From the NCBI GenBank assembly GCA_945861965.1, contig CAMAWM010000013.1:1-59333 (forward strand): DNA of 59,333 bases, written 5' to 3'. Positions 42,686 to 51,517 of this stretch are shown here, in pieces. The stretch's first letter is position 1, and the number at the start of each line of letters is the position of its first letter. Origin of the DNA: Chitinophaga pinensis. Lineage in GTDB: Bacteria; Bacteroidota; Bacteroidia; UKL13-3. The position numbers and the translations under genes are program-made. The notes beneath the pieces are model-generated. The model was not told the DNA's origin and ran no database searches. It saw only the letters and a program-made list of their open reading frames with translations.

Positions 42686-43031
42686 GGTTTTTAAATTATT
42701 TTTTAAAATTGGGTGCGAATAAAAGTATTTTACTCAAATAAATAAACTTTGTTTACAATATATTAATCATCATCTATCACTTTTACAATTTCAACTGCCA
42801 TATAATTGCCTTACACACAAGTAAAACCTATTAAAATGGATGAATATGAAACTTGATAAATGACAAAAAAAAGATATTGACTTTGTTGCTAATATCTATT
42901 TATAAGTGTTTTAAAAGCCAATATGCCAGCAAAAATAATCCAAAATTTAAAATTTAGGCAATTATTTAAAACAATTAGTTTTCAATAATCAAAGGCTTTT
43001 TTAGATTTGCATCTTCTAAAAAAAATACTCA
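42686..43031. other. Intergenic region between exbB and the 3-hydroxyacyl-CoA dehydrogenase gene
   Basis: 346 bp without a gene, divergent on both sides. A plus-strand promoter box is at 43002-43009. A weak 7 bp hairpin (42872-42878 with 42891-42897) is visible. I see no clear TAnnTTTG box for exbB on the minus strand and no conserved RNA. Confidence 0.6.
43002..43009 (+). promoter_or_regulatory. Bacteroidota -7 promoter box upstream of the 3-hydroxyacyl-CoA dehydrogenase gene
   Basis: TAGATTTG fits TAnnTTTG exactly and ends 22 bp before the ATG. The best -33 match is TTT at 42979-42981 with a 20 bp spacer. Confidence 0.45.
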
Positions 43032-43922
43032 ATGAAGAATATAACTGTAATTGGATCTGGTACGATGGGAAATGGAATTGCGCATTTGTTTGCACAATTT
43101 TCTTACAATGTAAATTTGATTGATGTAAACGAAGCTGCTTTGAAAAAAGCAATGGAAACCATTTCGAAAAACTTGGACAGGCAGGTTTCAAAAGGTATTT
43201 TGACCGAAGAAAATAAAGTTGCGACTTTAAATAATATAAAAATATTTACAAATTTGAAAGACGGAGCTTCAAATGCAGATTTAGTAATTGAAGCGGCAAG
43301 CGAAAATCTTGCAATCAAATTGGATATATTTAAACAACTGGATGAAATAACTCCTTCGCATTGTATCCTAGCTTCAAATACTTCATCTATATCAATTACA
43401 AAAATTGCAAGTGTAACCAAAAGGCCAGATAAAGTAATTGGAATGCACTTTATGAATCCAGTTCCTGTTATGAAATTGGTTGAAGTAATTAATGGTTACA
43501 AAACTTCAAAAGGAATAAGCGCAACAATAGTTGAATTATCAAAATCGCTTGGAAAAATACCTGCCGAAGCAAATGATTACCCGGGTTTTATTGCCAATCG
43601 GATTCTGATTCCTATGATTAATGAAGCCATTTATAGTTTGCAACAAGGTGTTGGTACGGTTGAAGCTATTGATACAGTTATGAAACTTGGAATGGCACAT
43701 CCAATGGGTCCACTTCAGTTAGCCGATTTCATTGGTTTGGATGTTTGCCTTGCAATAATGAATGTACTTAAAAATGGTTTGGGTGATGATAGATATTCCC
43801 CTTGTCCATTGTTGGTTAATATGGTTGCTGCTGGAAATATAGGTGTGAAATCAGGCGAAGGATTTTACAATTACCTTTCAGGAAAGAAAGAATTAGTAGT
43901 GGCTCAGCAATTCAAAAAATAA
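43032..43922 (+). CDS. 3-hydroxyacyl-CoA (3-hydroxybutyryl-CoA) dehydrogenase
   Basis: A 296-residue single-function 3HCDH enzyme. It oxidises 3-hydroxyacyl-CoA with NAD, or runs in reverse in butyrate-type pathways. The Rossmann motif GSGTMGNGIA is at residues 8-17. ASNTSSISI (~117-125), the catalytic HFMNPVPVMKLVEVI (~139-153), DYPGFIANRILIPMINEA (~185-202) and the LADFIGLDVCL segment of the C-terminal domain are all present. There is no fused crotonase domain; the separate crotonase at 25 kb could supply its substrate. Confidence 0.93.
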   Translation: MKNITVIGSGTMGNGIAHLFAQFSYNVNLIDVNEAALKKAMETISKNLDRQVSKGILTEENKVATLNNIKIFTNLKDGASNADLVIEAASENLAIKLDIFKQLDEITPSHCILASNTSSISITKIASVTKRPDKVIGMHFMNPVPVMKLVEVINGYKTSKGISATIVELSKSLGKIPAEANDYPGFIANRILIPMINEAIYSLQQGVGTVEAIDTVMKLGMAHPMGPLQLADFIGLDVCLAIMNVLKNGLGDDRYSPCPLLVNMVAAGNIGVKSGEGFYNYLSGKKELVVAQQFKK

Positions 43923-43994
43923 TATTTAATCTATATAAAATCGATCGCAAAATTAATATTCACAACAAAATTTTAAGCATTAAAAAATTAAAAA

Positions 43995-44954
43995 ATGTCA
44001 GATCAAAACGCAGAAAAAATTGAATGTTTAATAATTGGCAGCGGGCCTGCTGGATACACAGCTGCAATCTACGCAGCACGTGCTGATATGAAACCTGTAA
44101 TGTACACTGGAAATCAACCAGGAGGGCAATTAACCATAACAACAGATGTAGAAAATTATCCGGGTTATCCTGATGGAATAATGGGGCCAGAAATGATGGA
44201 GCTTTTTCGCAAACAAGCCGAAAGACTTGGTACTGAAGTTAGATATGGAATGGCAACAAAAGTTGATTTTAGTGGAATTCCTCCATACAAGGTTACTATT
44301 GACGAGCAACATGAAGTTTTTGCCGAAACAGTTTTGATATCAACCGGTGCAAGTGCAAAATGGTTGGGAATTGAAAGCGAAACGAGATTAAATGGCCACG
44401 GTGTTTCTGCCTGTGCAGTTTGCGATGGATTTTTTTTTAGAGGAAAAGATGTAGCCATTGTTGGTGCTGGTGATACGGCATGCGAGGAAGCAAGTTACTT
44501 AGCCAAAATTTGTAGCAAAGTGTATATGTTGGTACGCAAAAGTGAATTTCGTGCATCAAAAGCAATGCAACACCGCGTAATGAATACAGCAAATATTGAA
44601 GTGTTTTTCAATACAGAAACCGATGAGATTTTAGGCGATGGAAAAGTAAACGGAATGCGGATTGTAAATAAGCTAAGCGGAGAAAAAAAGACTATAGATA
44701 TTCAAGGATTTTTTGTTGCAATTGGACACACTCCAAACACACAAATATTTAAAGAATTTATCGACATGGATGACACGGGTTATATCAAAACAATTCCTGG
44801 CACCTCAAGAACAAATATTGAAGGTGTTTTTGCCTGTGGCGATGCACAAGATAAAGTGTATAGACAAGCTGTTACTGCAGCAGGAAGTGGATGTATGGCC
44901 GCTTTAGATGCCGAAAGGTATTTATCGGCAAAAGTACATGCAGTTGTAAACTAA
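43995..44954 (+). CDS. trxB: Thioredoxin-disulfide reductase
   Basis: A 319-residue low-molecular-weight TrxR. It moves electrons from NADPH through FAD to thioredoxin. FAD-binding GSGPAGYTAAIYAARA is near residue 14 and TGNQPGGQLTITTDVENYPG near 38. The redox-active CAVCDG is at ~140-145 and the NADPH loop GAGDTACEEA at ~156. The C-terminal GVFACGDAQDKVYRQAVTAAGSGCMAALDAE matches the FAD-closing motif. It lies 72 bp after the 3HCDH gene and converges with recN 2 bp away. Confidence 0.96.
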   Translation: MSDQNAEKIECLIIGSGPAGYTAAIYAARADMKPVMYTGNQPGGQLTITTDVENYPGYPDGIMGPEMMELFRKQAERLGTEVRYGMATKVDFSGIPPYKVTIDEQHEVFAETVLISTGASAKWLGIESETRLNGHGVSACAVCDGFFFRGKDVAIVGAGDTACEEASYLAKICSKVYMLVRKSEFRASKAMQHRVMNTANIEVFFNTETDEILGDGKVNGMRIVNKLSGEKKTIDIQGFFVAIGHTPNTQIFKEFIDMDDTGYIKTIPGTSRTNIEGVFACGDAQDKVYRQAVTAAGSGCMAALDAERYLSAKVHAVVN

Positions 44955-44956
44955 AA

Positions 44957-46615
44957 TTAGTTTAACAATTCTTTCGCAGCGCTTAATACTTTTTCTGTTG
45001 GGTTATTTCCAGAAAGCATCACGGCTAATTCATTCATGCGTTCTTCGTTTTTCAATAAGCGAATATTTGAAATTGTTTTGTGTGAATTGCTTTGCTTAAA
45101 TACTGTGAAATGGGAATCTGCTTTTGCTGCAATCTGAGGTAAATGTGTTATTGCTAACACCTGATGTTTTATGGAATGATTTTTTAAAACTACCGAAACT
45201 TTTGCAGCAGCTTCGCCAGAAATTCCAGTATCAATTTCATCAAAAATAATAGTTGGCAAACTTACTTTGTCGCTAATTAATGATTTTATACAAAGCATTA
45301 AACGGCTTAATTCGCCACCACTCGCCACTTTATTCATAGCTTGAAAGTTGCTTCCTTTATTAGCCGAGAATAAAAATTCTATTTTGTCAAATCCATTCTC
45401 GTTCAAATTTTCTTCGTTTAGTTTTTGTAAACTAATTTGCAAAACTGCATCAGGCATCGAAACATTCTCTAACAAATATTTTACTTCTTTTTCAATATTC
45501 GGAATTGCATTTTTTCTTCTCAAGCTAAGCTCAGTTGCTAATTTTATTAAAGTAGATTTTTGCTTGGCCAAATCTTTTTCTGTTGCTTCAATTTTACTTT
45601 GTAATGTTCTAAGCGCATCAATATCTAGTTGTAATTTATTTTGCAATTCAATAAGTGCTGAATTGTTTTCTGCGCGATGTTTTTTTTGTAAATTAAATAA
45701 CAATTGCAATCGATTTTCAATTTGCTGCAATCGATCTGGACTTGCTTGTGTTTGTTCGGCAATATTTTTAAATTCAGTAGCTATATCTTTTAATTCTTGA
45801 ATTGTGCTTTCAATTCTTTCAACTAATTCTTTCAGTAACTTATGATGCTTTGATGTTGGCGAAATATTGGATTTAATATTTCTTAATTGATCAATAATAC
45901 TTGAGTCTGTTTCGCTTAATGTATTAAATGAACTAAATGCAACTTCCTTAATGGATTCGGCATTGCTTAAGTTTGACAATTCATTTTCCAATCCATCTTG
46001 CTCGTGTTCGTCAATGTTTGCTTCAATTAGTTCATTCAAAACAAACTTAAAGTAATCTTCATCTTGTCTTGCTTTTGCTTCTCGATTCAACAAATCACGA
46101 TATTCCTTATCTGCATTTTTAAACTCGTTAAAAGCTACAAAATAGGTTTCTCTTAAATTATCGTTATCTGCAATTGCATCAAGTATTGAAAGTTGAAAAC
46201 TTGATTCGTTTAACTCTAAAGTTTCATGTTGGCTAACAATGTCAACTAATTTTTCGCCCAAGTTTTTTAACAAATTCAAACTTACAGGCGTGTCATTTAT
46301 AAATGCTCTTGATTTGCCTGATGATGTTACTTCTCTTCGTAAAATACAAGTGTCATCGTAATCCAATTCGCAATCGTTAAAATAATTTTTTAGCTTGTAT
46401 TTTTTTATTGAAAAAATTCCTTCAACTATACATTTATCTTCATTGCTAATAATTGATTTTGAGTCGGCACGTTGTCCCAAAATTAATCCCAAAGCTCCCA
46501 TTAGAATTGACTTTCCAGCACCAGTTTCGCCAGTTATTATATTTAAACCCTTGTGAAAATCAATATCAACTTCACTTATTATAGCGTAGTTTTTTATCTT
46601 TAATGTTTGAAGCAT
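44957..46615 (-). CDS. recN: DNA repair protein RecN
   Basis: A 552-residue SMC-like ATPase for double-strand-break repair. Walker A GETGAGKS is at residues 29-36. Long coiled-coil arms span ~150-390. The C-terminal ABC signature VASGGELSRLMLCIKSL (~430), Walker B LPTIIFDEIDTGISGEAA (~455-472) and the ITHLPQIAAKADSHF H-loop are present. Length fits the family. It is divergent from rnpB, 69 bp away. Confidence 0.96.
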   Translation of the reverse strand: MLQTLKIKNYAIISEVDIDFHKGLNIITGETGAGKSILMGALGLILGQRADSKSIISNEDKCIVEGIFSIKKYKLKNYFNDCELDYDDTCILRREVTSSGKSRAFINDTPVSLNLLKNLGEKLVDIVSQHETLELNESSFQLSILDAIADNDNLRETYFVAFNEFKNADKEYRDLLNREAKARQDEDYFKFVLNELIEANIDEHEQDGLENELSNLSNAESIKEVAFSSFNTLSETDSSIIDQLRNIKSNISPTSKHHKLLKELVERIESTIQELKDIATEFKNIAEQTQASPDRLQQIENRLQLLFNLQKKHRAENNSALIELQNKLQLDIDALRTLQSKIEATEKDLAKQKSTLIKLATELSLRRKNAIPNIEKEVKYLLENVSMPDAVLQISLQKLNEENLNENGFDKIEFLFSANKGSNFQAMNKVASGGELSRLMLCIKSLISDKVSLPTIIFDEIDTGISGEAAAKVSVVLKNHSIKHQVLAITHLPQIAAKADSHFTVFKQSNSHKTISNIRLLKNEERMNELAVMLSGNNPTEKVLSAAKELLN

Positions 46616-46648
46616 AATTGTTACGCAAATTTATTTAATAGCATCAGA

Positions 46649-46679
46649 TTACATATATTTTTTAATATCCTTATCTTTG
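46649..46679 (+). promoter_or_regulatory. Promoter of the RNase P RNA gene
   Basis: TATCTTTG (46672-46679) is an exact TAnnTTTG box, ending 5 bp before the predicted 5' end of the RNA. TTA at 46649-46651 is a near match to the -33 TTG, with a 20 bp spacer. Confidence 0.65.
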
Positions 46680-46684
46680 AAACC

Positions 46685-47099
46685 GCAAAATGTTCTATCG
46701 CTCTTATTTATTTAAGAGAGGAAAGTCTGGACAACACAGGGCGCCATACTACCTAACGGGTAGGAAACTTGTTGTAACGGCAGGTTGACAGAAAGTGCAA
46801 CAGAAAATAAACTACTTCATTGCAGTTCGTCTGTAAAGAAGAAAAGGTGAAAAGGCGGTTTAAGAGACCACCGTCTCGGTGGCAACATCGGGAGCATGGC
46901 AAACCTTATGGGTTGCAAAGCCAAATAGGTTTCATAATTGATTAGAAATAATTGATTCGTTTTTGCCCGAAACGTGATTGAAAAATCAAATGAAATGGGT
47001 AGGCTGCACGATTTCGTTAGCGATAACGAAACTAGATAAATGATAGATAGTTCTTGATTTAAATTGAGGACGAAACAGAATCCGGCTTACAGTTTTGCT
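46685..47099 (+). ncRNA. rnpB: RNase P RNA (bacterial type A)
   Basis: The conserved core is plain. GAGGAAAGTCTGGACA (46719 onward) and the following CACAGGGCGCC lie near the 5' end; GGCAGGTTGACAGAAAGTGCAACAG, broken by few changes, follows. A far-downstream CAGAATCCGGCTTACAG closes the core. The 5' GCAAAATGT pairs with the 3' ACAGTTTTGC to form P1, with one bulged base, which sets the ends at about 46685 and 47098. It is the catalytic RNA that trims tRNA 5' ends. It is transcribed from the box at 46672. Confidence 0.95.
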
Positions 47100-47108
47100 A
47101 CAAAAAAA

Positions 47109-47143
47109 ATAAAGGGAGTTTTCAGAAATGAAGCTCCCTTTAT
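47109..47143 (-). terminator. Terminator between the suf operon and rnpB
   Basis: A 10 bp stem (arms 47109-47118 and 47134-47143), extended by four more pairs after one bulge, is followed on the minus strand by eight T. It ends the suf transcript right at the stop of the small ORF and may also serve rnpB from the other side. Confidence 0.82.
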
Positions 47144-47331
47144 CAAGTTATTGAGAGAGACTGAATTTTATTATTGAGAAAGGCTTTCTCAAATTCATTT
47201 ACAACCATTTGTTTGAATAATTCATCGCACTTTTTTATAGGTCGTATAGCCTTTACCTTCTTGTCCTTTTTCTTCGATCGGAATTGCCTTTTATTAGTCA
47301 ATTTTTTCAGGACGAGACAGTTTAAAATCAC
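47143..47331 (-). CDS. Possible small basic protein coupled to sufT by a GTGA overlap
   Basis: If translation starts at GTG 47331, the start overlaps the TGA stop of the sufT-like gene (GTGA), a common coupling arrangement. The 62-residue product is basic (TNKRQFRSKKKDKKVKAIRPIKK) with no known domain. Its stop is directly followed by the operon terminator, so it lies inside the suf transcript. A longer TTG reading from 47382 would overlap sufT by 55 bp and is less likely. It could be chance coding in a 3' untranslated region. Confidence 0.35.
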   Translation of the reverse strand: MILNCLVLKKLTNKRQFRSKKKDKKVKAIRPIKKCDELFKQMVVNEFEKAFLNNKIQSLSIT

Positions 47332-47678
47332 ATAAATCCCAATTGCAATTTTGCGGATTCGCTCATTAATTCTTGTGTCCAAGCTGGTTCAAAAGTTACA
47401 CGAACTGTTACTTCTTTTACACCTTCAATAGCACTTAGTTTTTCTTTTATTTCTGCAGGCATACTTTGTGCTGCTGGGCAAAAAGGAGAGGTAAGCGACA
47501 TGACAATTTCTATATTTAAATCGTTGCTAACATTCACTTCGTATATCAATCCAAGTTCATAAATGTTAACTGGAATTTCAGGATCGTGCACAGTTTGTAA
47601 AACAACTAATGCTTCATTCTGAACATCAACAAAATTTCTTGGCTGTTTTATTTCAATATTTTCTTTCTGTTCTTCCAT
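47328..47678 (-). CDS. SUF system Fe-S assembly protein, DUF59/MIP18 family (SufT-like)
   Basis: A 116-residue DUF59 domain protein. DPEIPVNIYELGLIY (~34-48) is the family signature. TSPFCPAAQSMP (~68-79) holds the conserved cysteine, and VRVTFEPAWTQELMS closes the fold. Proteins of this group help load Fe-S clusters onto targets. It lies 28 bp after sufE and completes the sufB-C-D-S-E-T order usual in Bacteroidota. Confidence 0.92.
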   Translation of the reverse strand: MEEQKENIEIKQPRNFVDVQNEALVVLQTVHDPEIPVNIYELGLIYEVNVSNDLNIEIVMSLTSPFCPAAQSMPAEIKEKLSAIEGVKEVTVRVTFEPAWTQELMSESAKLQLGFM

Positions 47679-47706
47679 TGTTTATTTTTAATTCAAACAC
47701 GTATTT

Positions 47707-48135
47707 TTATTTAATCATTTTAAAAGCTAAAGCATAATTTCTCATCTGTTTTATCATGCTTGAAAATCCATTACTTCGCTGACTTCCTATCATTTTACCC
47801 ATTCCAATTTTATCAATAAAATACAATTCGGAAGTTAAAATTTCATCTGGCTTTTTGCCACTCCAAACACTGATTAATAAACTAATTAATCCTTTTGTGA
47901 TTTCGGTATTGCTGTCAGCTTCAAAGTGTAAAATTCCATTTTTGAATTCAGGAAATAACCACACTTTGCTTTGACACCCTTTCACAATGAAATTTTCTGT
48001 TTTGTGAGCTTCAAGCATTGCTGGTAATTTTTTCCCTAAGTCCATCAGATAAAACAATTTACTTTCCATATCGTCCTCAAATAAATTGAAGTTTTCAATG
48101 ATTTCATCTTGTATTTCGTTTATTGATTTTGACAC
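47707..48135 (-). CDS. sufE: SufE sulfur-acceptor protein
   Basis: A 142-residue SufE. It takes persulfide sulfur from SufS and passes it to SufB. The acceptor cysteine is Cys54 in FIVKGCQSKVW. FEADSNTEITKGLISLLI and the final GMGKMIGSQRSNGFSSM match the family. The start is GTG at 48135. It lies 12 bp after sufS. Confidence 0.94.
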   Translation of the reverse strand: MSKSINEIQDEIIENFNLFEDDMESKLFYLMDLGKKLPAMLEAHKTENFIVKGCQSKVWLFPEFKNGILHFEADSNTEITKGLISLLISVWSGKKPDEILTSELYFIDKIGMGKMIGSQRSNGFSSMIKQMRNYALAFKMIK

Positions 48136-48147
48136 TAATTATGCGCT

Positions 48148-49365
48148 TTATTTTTTAGATATTTTTATTAAGGATTCTACCAATACATCAATTTCTTTTT
48201 TGGTATTGTAAACTGCAAACGAAGCTCTAATTGTGCCTTCAATTCCAAACCTACTCATCAATGGTTGTGTACAATGATGACCAGTTCGAACAGCAATTCC
48301 ATTTGCATCCAACATCATTCCAGCATCAAAGTGATGCATATTTTTTAAAACAAAACTTTGAATCGCAACCTTCTTTTTCGATGTTCCGTATAATTTTATT
48401 GTGTCATTTGTTTCGCAAATTAATTGAAGAAAATAGTCAAGCAATGAATTCTCATAATCACGAATTTTTGATTTGCTGATTCCGTTTATAAATTCAATTG
48501 CATGATTCAATGCAATTACATCGGCAATGTTGGGAGTTCCTGCCTCAAATTTGTAAGGAATATCGTTGTAAGTTGTTCCTTCAAACCGCACTTCTTTTAT
48601 CATTTCGCCACCGCTTTGGTATGGCAACATAGATTCTAATAATTCGCGTTTCCCGTAAAGAATTCCAACTCCAGTTGGACCATACATTTTATGAGCTGAG
48701 AATATCAAAAAATCACAATTTAAATCCTGAACATCAACATCTAAATGCGAAACTGCTTGCGCAGCGTCTATCAATACTTTTGCTCCAAAGGCATGTGATT
48801 TTTCTATAATTTCTTTTATCGGATTAATAGTCCCGAGAGCATTACTAGCCCAAACTAAAGAAACAATTTTTGTTTTTGATGAAAGCATTTTTTCGAATTC
48901 ATCCATTAACAATTCGCCTTCTTCGTTTATTGGAATTACCTTTAAAATAGCAGCTTTTTTTTCACAGAGAATTTGCCAAGGAACAATATTGCTATGATGT
49001 TCCATTGTTGAAATAATAATTTCATCTCCAGCTTGTATAAATTTTTCGCCATAAGAATAAGCTACCAAATTAATTCCTTCTGTAGTTCCTTTTGTAAATA
49101 TTATTTCTTCAACTTCTTTTGAATTTACAAATTGCTGAACCGATTTTCGCGTTTCTTCAAATGCGTTAGTTGCGCGTTCGGCTAGTGTGTGAATTCCGCG
49201 ATGAATATTTGAGTTGTCGTTTTCGTAATATTTTTTTATTGCATTTATAAGCGAAATCGGTTTTTGAGTAGTAGCTGCATTATCAAAATATATAAGCGGT
49301 TTTCCATTTACCGATTGATTCAGAATTGGGAATTGATTTCTTATTTCTTCTATATTTAGATTCAT
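48148..49365 (-). CDS. sufS: Cysteine desulfurase SufS
   Basis: A 405-residue PLP enzyme that frees sulfur from cysteine for Fe-S clusters. YFDNAATTQKP (~25-35), the NIHRGIHTLAERAT segment (~53), TMEHHSNIVPW (~120) and the PLP lysine segment DFLIFSAHKMYGPTGVG (~218-234) are present. The catalytic cysteine is Cys365 in RTGHHCTQPLM, the SufS-type (group II) context. It lies between sufD and sufE. Confidence 0.97.
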   Translation of the reverse strand: MNLNIEEIRNQFPILNQSVNGKPLIYFDNAATTQKPISLINAIKKYYENDNSNIHRGIHTLAERATNAFEETRKSVQQFVNSKEVEEIIFTKGTTEGINLVAYSYGEKFIQAGDEIIISTMEHHSNIVPWQILCEKKAAILKVIPINEEGELLMDEFEKMLSSKTKIVSLVWASNALGTINPIKEIIEKSHAFGAKVLIDAAQAVSHLDVDVQDLNCDFLIFSAHKMYGPTGVGILYGKRELLESMLPYQSGGEMIKEVRFEGTTYNDIPYKFEAGTPNIADVIALNHAIEFINGISKSKIRDYENSLLDYFLQLICETNDTIKLYGTSKKKVAIQSFVLKNMHHFDAGMMLDANGIAVRTGHHCTQPLMSRFGIEGTIRASFAVYNTKKEIDVLVESLIKISKK

Positions 49366-49404
49366 AAGTTTGATAGATTAATGCGATTGTCAATAAATCT
49401 CATC

Positions 49405-50703
49405 TCACAGTTTTTTTTCAATTTCTGCTTCTAATATTTGCACCAATTCTGGTATTTTTATTCGCTCAGCAATTTCATCGGCAAATGCATTGAGCAGAAT
49501 TCTTCGTGCAGAATCTTTTGATATACCACGGCTTTGCAAATAAAAAAGTTGCTCATCATCCAAACGGCCAATTGTAGCACCGTGTGTGCATTTTACATCG
49601 TCAGCAAAAATTTCAAGTTGTGGTTTTGTATTAATGGTAGCGGTTTCGCTTAGTAATATATTTTGGTTGCGTTGATAAGCATTTGTTTTTTGAGCATCAA
49701 CATGCACAATTATTTTCCCATTAAATACTGCAGTTGATTCGTCTTTTAAAATGCCTTTGTACTTTTCATCGCTATAGCAATTTGGACTGGCATGATCTAC
49801 ACGAGTATGGTTGTCGATGTGATTATTTTTTTCGGTCAAATAAAATCCATACAAAAGACTATTGCAATTCTCTCCATTCATATAAAAATGAAGATTGTTT
49901 CTAATTAAAGCACCATCAAGTGTTAGTGTAACCTGATTGATATTGCTGCTTGTATTTTGAAAAAATTGAGTAAAATTATTCTGATAACTTTCGCCACATT
50001 GCTGTTGAATTTTATAATGCTCAACCTTGGCATTCTCATCAACAAAAATTTCGTTTACAACATTTGTAAAAGATGCATTAATGCCTGTAGATAAATAATT
50101 TTCAATAATTTGAACCGAAGAATTTTTTTCGACTAGTATTAAATTTCTTGGTTGACTTAGTACGTTAAATTCGGTTGCATCTACAATGTTTGTTATCAAA
50201 ATCGGATGTTCAACTTTTTGGTTTATTGGAACATAAACAAAAACTCCATCATTCAACAATGCTGTATTCATCGCATTCAATCCTTCGCCTTCAATTTTTG
50301 CATATTTGCCAAAATGCTTTTCCAAATGGACCGAATTGTTTTTTCGTTCTGTTTCTAAATTGGAAATAATTATTGATTTATCGTTTTCAATAATATTCGA
50401 TAAGTCATTATAAAATCTACCATTTATAAAAACCAAATGATTAGCTTTAATAGCATTTAAACTGTTTTCATTAAGTAATTTTTTTGCATTATTCGAAATG
50501 TCAGAACTGCTGTTAAAAGACAGTGAAGAAATATTTCTAAGGTTTGTATATTTCCATTCTTCATTTTTAATATTGGGCAAGCCAGTTTTTTCAAATTCGG
50601 CTATTGCTTTATGCCGCAATTGCGCAAAAATTTCACTTGAATCATTATTTTCATGAGCCAAATATTTTCGAAAATCGTGTTGTATTTGTTCTTGTAAATT
50701 CAT
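49405..50703 (-). CDS. sufD: Fe-S cluster assembly protein SufD
   Basis: A 432-residue SufD, partner of SufB in the SufBC2D scaffold. NEEWKYTNLRNI near residue 42, a central beta-helix (~170-360) and the C-terminal DVKCTHGATIGRLDDEQLFYLQSRGI (~362-387) fit the family. Its ATG shares one base with the sufC stop (TAATG), so the two are translationally coupled. Confidence 0.96.
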   Translation of the reverse strand: MNLQEQIQHDFRKYLAHENNDSSEIFAQLRHKAIAEFEKTGLPNIKNEEWKYTNLRNISSLSFNSSSDISNNAKKLLNENSLNAIKANHLVFINGRFYNDLSNIIENDKSIIISNLETERKNNSVHLEKHFGKYAKIEGEGLNAMNTALLNDGVFVYVPINQKVEHPILITNIVDATEFNVLSQPRNLILVEKNSSVQIIENYLSTGINASFTNVVNEIFVDENAKVEHYKIQQQCGESYQNNFTQFFQNTSSNINQVTLTLDGALIRNNLHFYMNGENCNSLLYGFYLTEKNNHIDNHTRVDHASPNCYSDEKYKGILKDESTAVFNGKIIVHVDAQKTNAYQRNQNILLSETATINTKPQLEIFADDVKCTHGATIGRLDDEQLFYLQSRGISKDSARRILLNAFADEIAERIKIPELVQILEAEIEKKL

Positions 50704-51464
50704 TAATTATTTACTTGTTCAACTTCATTCTTTATCCAATCGTATCCTTTTTCTTCCAACTCAAGTGCAAGACTTTTGTCGCCACTTTTTACAATTCTTC
50801 CTTTGTACAATACATGCACAAAATCTGGAATTATATAATCCAACAATCTTTGGTAGTGAGTAATTACTACAAATGCATTGTCTTTGTTTCTTAATTTATT
50901 TACGCCTTCAGAAACCAATCGAAGCGCATCAATATCTAATCCCGAATCGGTTTCATCCAAAATAGCTAAAGTTGGTTCAAGCATTGCCATTTGAAAAATT
51001 TCGTTGCGTTTTTTCTCGCCACCGCTAAATCCTTCATTTAAACTTCTCGATGTCAAACTCTTGTCCATTTTAATGAGTTCCATTTTTTCGCGCATTGTTT
51101 TTAAAAAGTCGGTAGCTTCAATAGGTTCAAGCCCATTGTATTTTCTTCTTTCGTTTATGGCAGTCCGCAAAAAATTGATGCTACTAACTCCTGGAATTTC
51201 TATCGGATATTGAAATGCCAAAAATACGCCTTCGCACGCCCTTGCTTCAGGCGACATTTCCAATATATTTTTACCGTTAAATGTAATTGAACCAGCTGTT
51301 ACTTGATATTCTTGTCTTCCTGCAATTATTGCCGACAAAGTGCTTTTTCCGCTTCCATTTGGGCCCATAATGGCGTGTATTTCTCCGGCTTTTACTTCTA
51401 AGTTAATTCCGTTAAGAATTTGTTTGCCTTCTATTTCAGCTTGTAGATTTTTTATTGATAACAT
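50703..51464 (-). CDS. sufC: Fe-S cluster assembly ATPase SufC
   Basis: A 253-residue ABC-type ATPase. Walker A GPNGSGKST is at residues ~34-42, the SufC-type signature GFSGGEKKRNEI at ~144-155, Walker B LAILDETDSGLD at ~165-176 and the H-loop VITHYQRLL at ~205. It powers the SufBCD scaffold. It lies 53 bp after sufB. Confidence 0.97.
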   Translation of the reverse strand: MLSIKNLQAEIEGKQILNGINLEVKAGEIHAIMGPNGSGKSTLSAIIAGRQEYQVTAGSITFNGKNILEMSPEARACEGVFLAFQYPIEIPGVSSINFLRTAINERRKYNGLEPIEATDFLKTMREKMELIKMDKSLTSRSLNEGFSGGEKKRNEIFQMAMLEPTLAILDETDSGLDIDALRLVSEGVNKLRNKDNAFVVITHYQRLLDYIIPDFVHVLYKGRIVKSGDKSLALELEEKGYDWIKNEVEQVNN

Positions 51465-51517
51465 TCTTTTTTTTACTTAATAAAACAAATGGCAAAATGC
51501 CAAAAAACTAATTCTTT

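Noticed and set aside
47328-47382. TTG start at 47382 for the small suf-end ORF
   Set aside because: It would overlap sufT by 55 bp; the GTG at 47331 overlapping the sufT stop is more economical.
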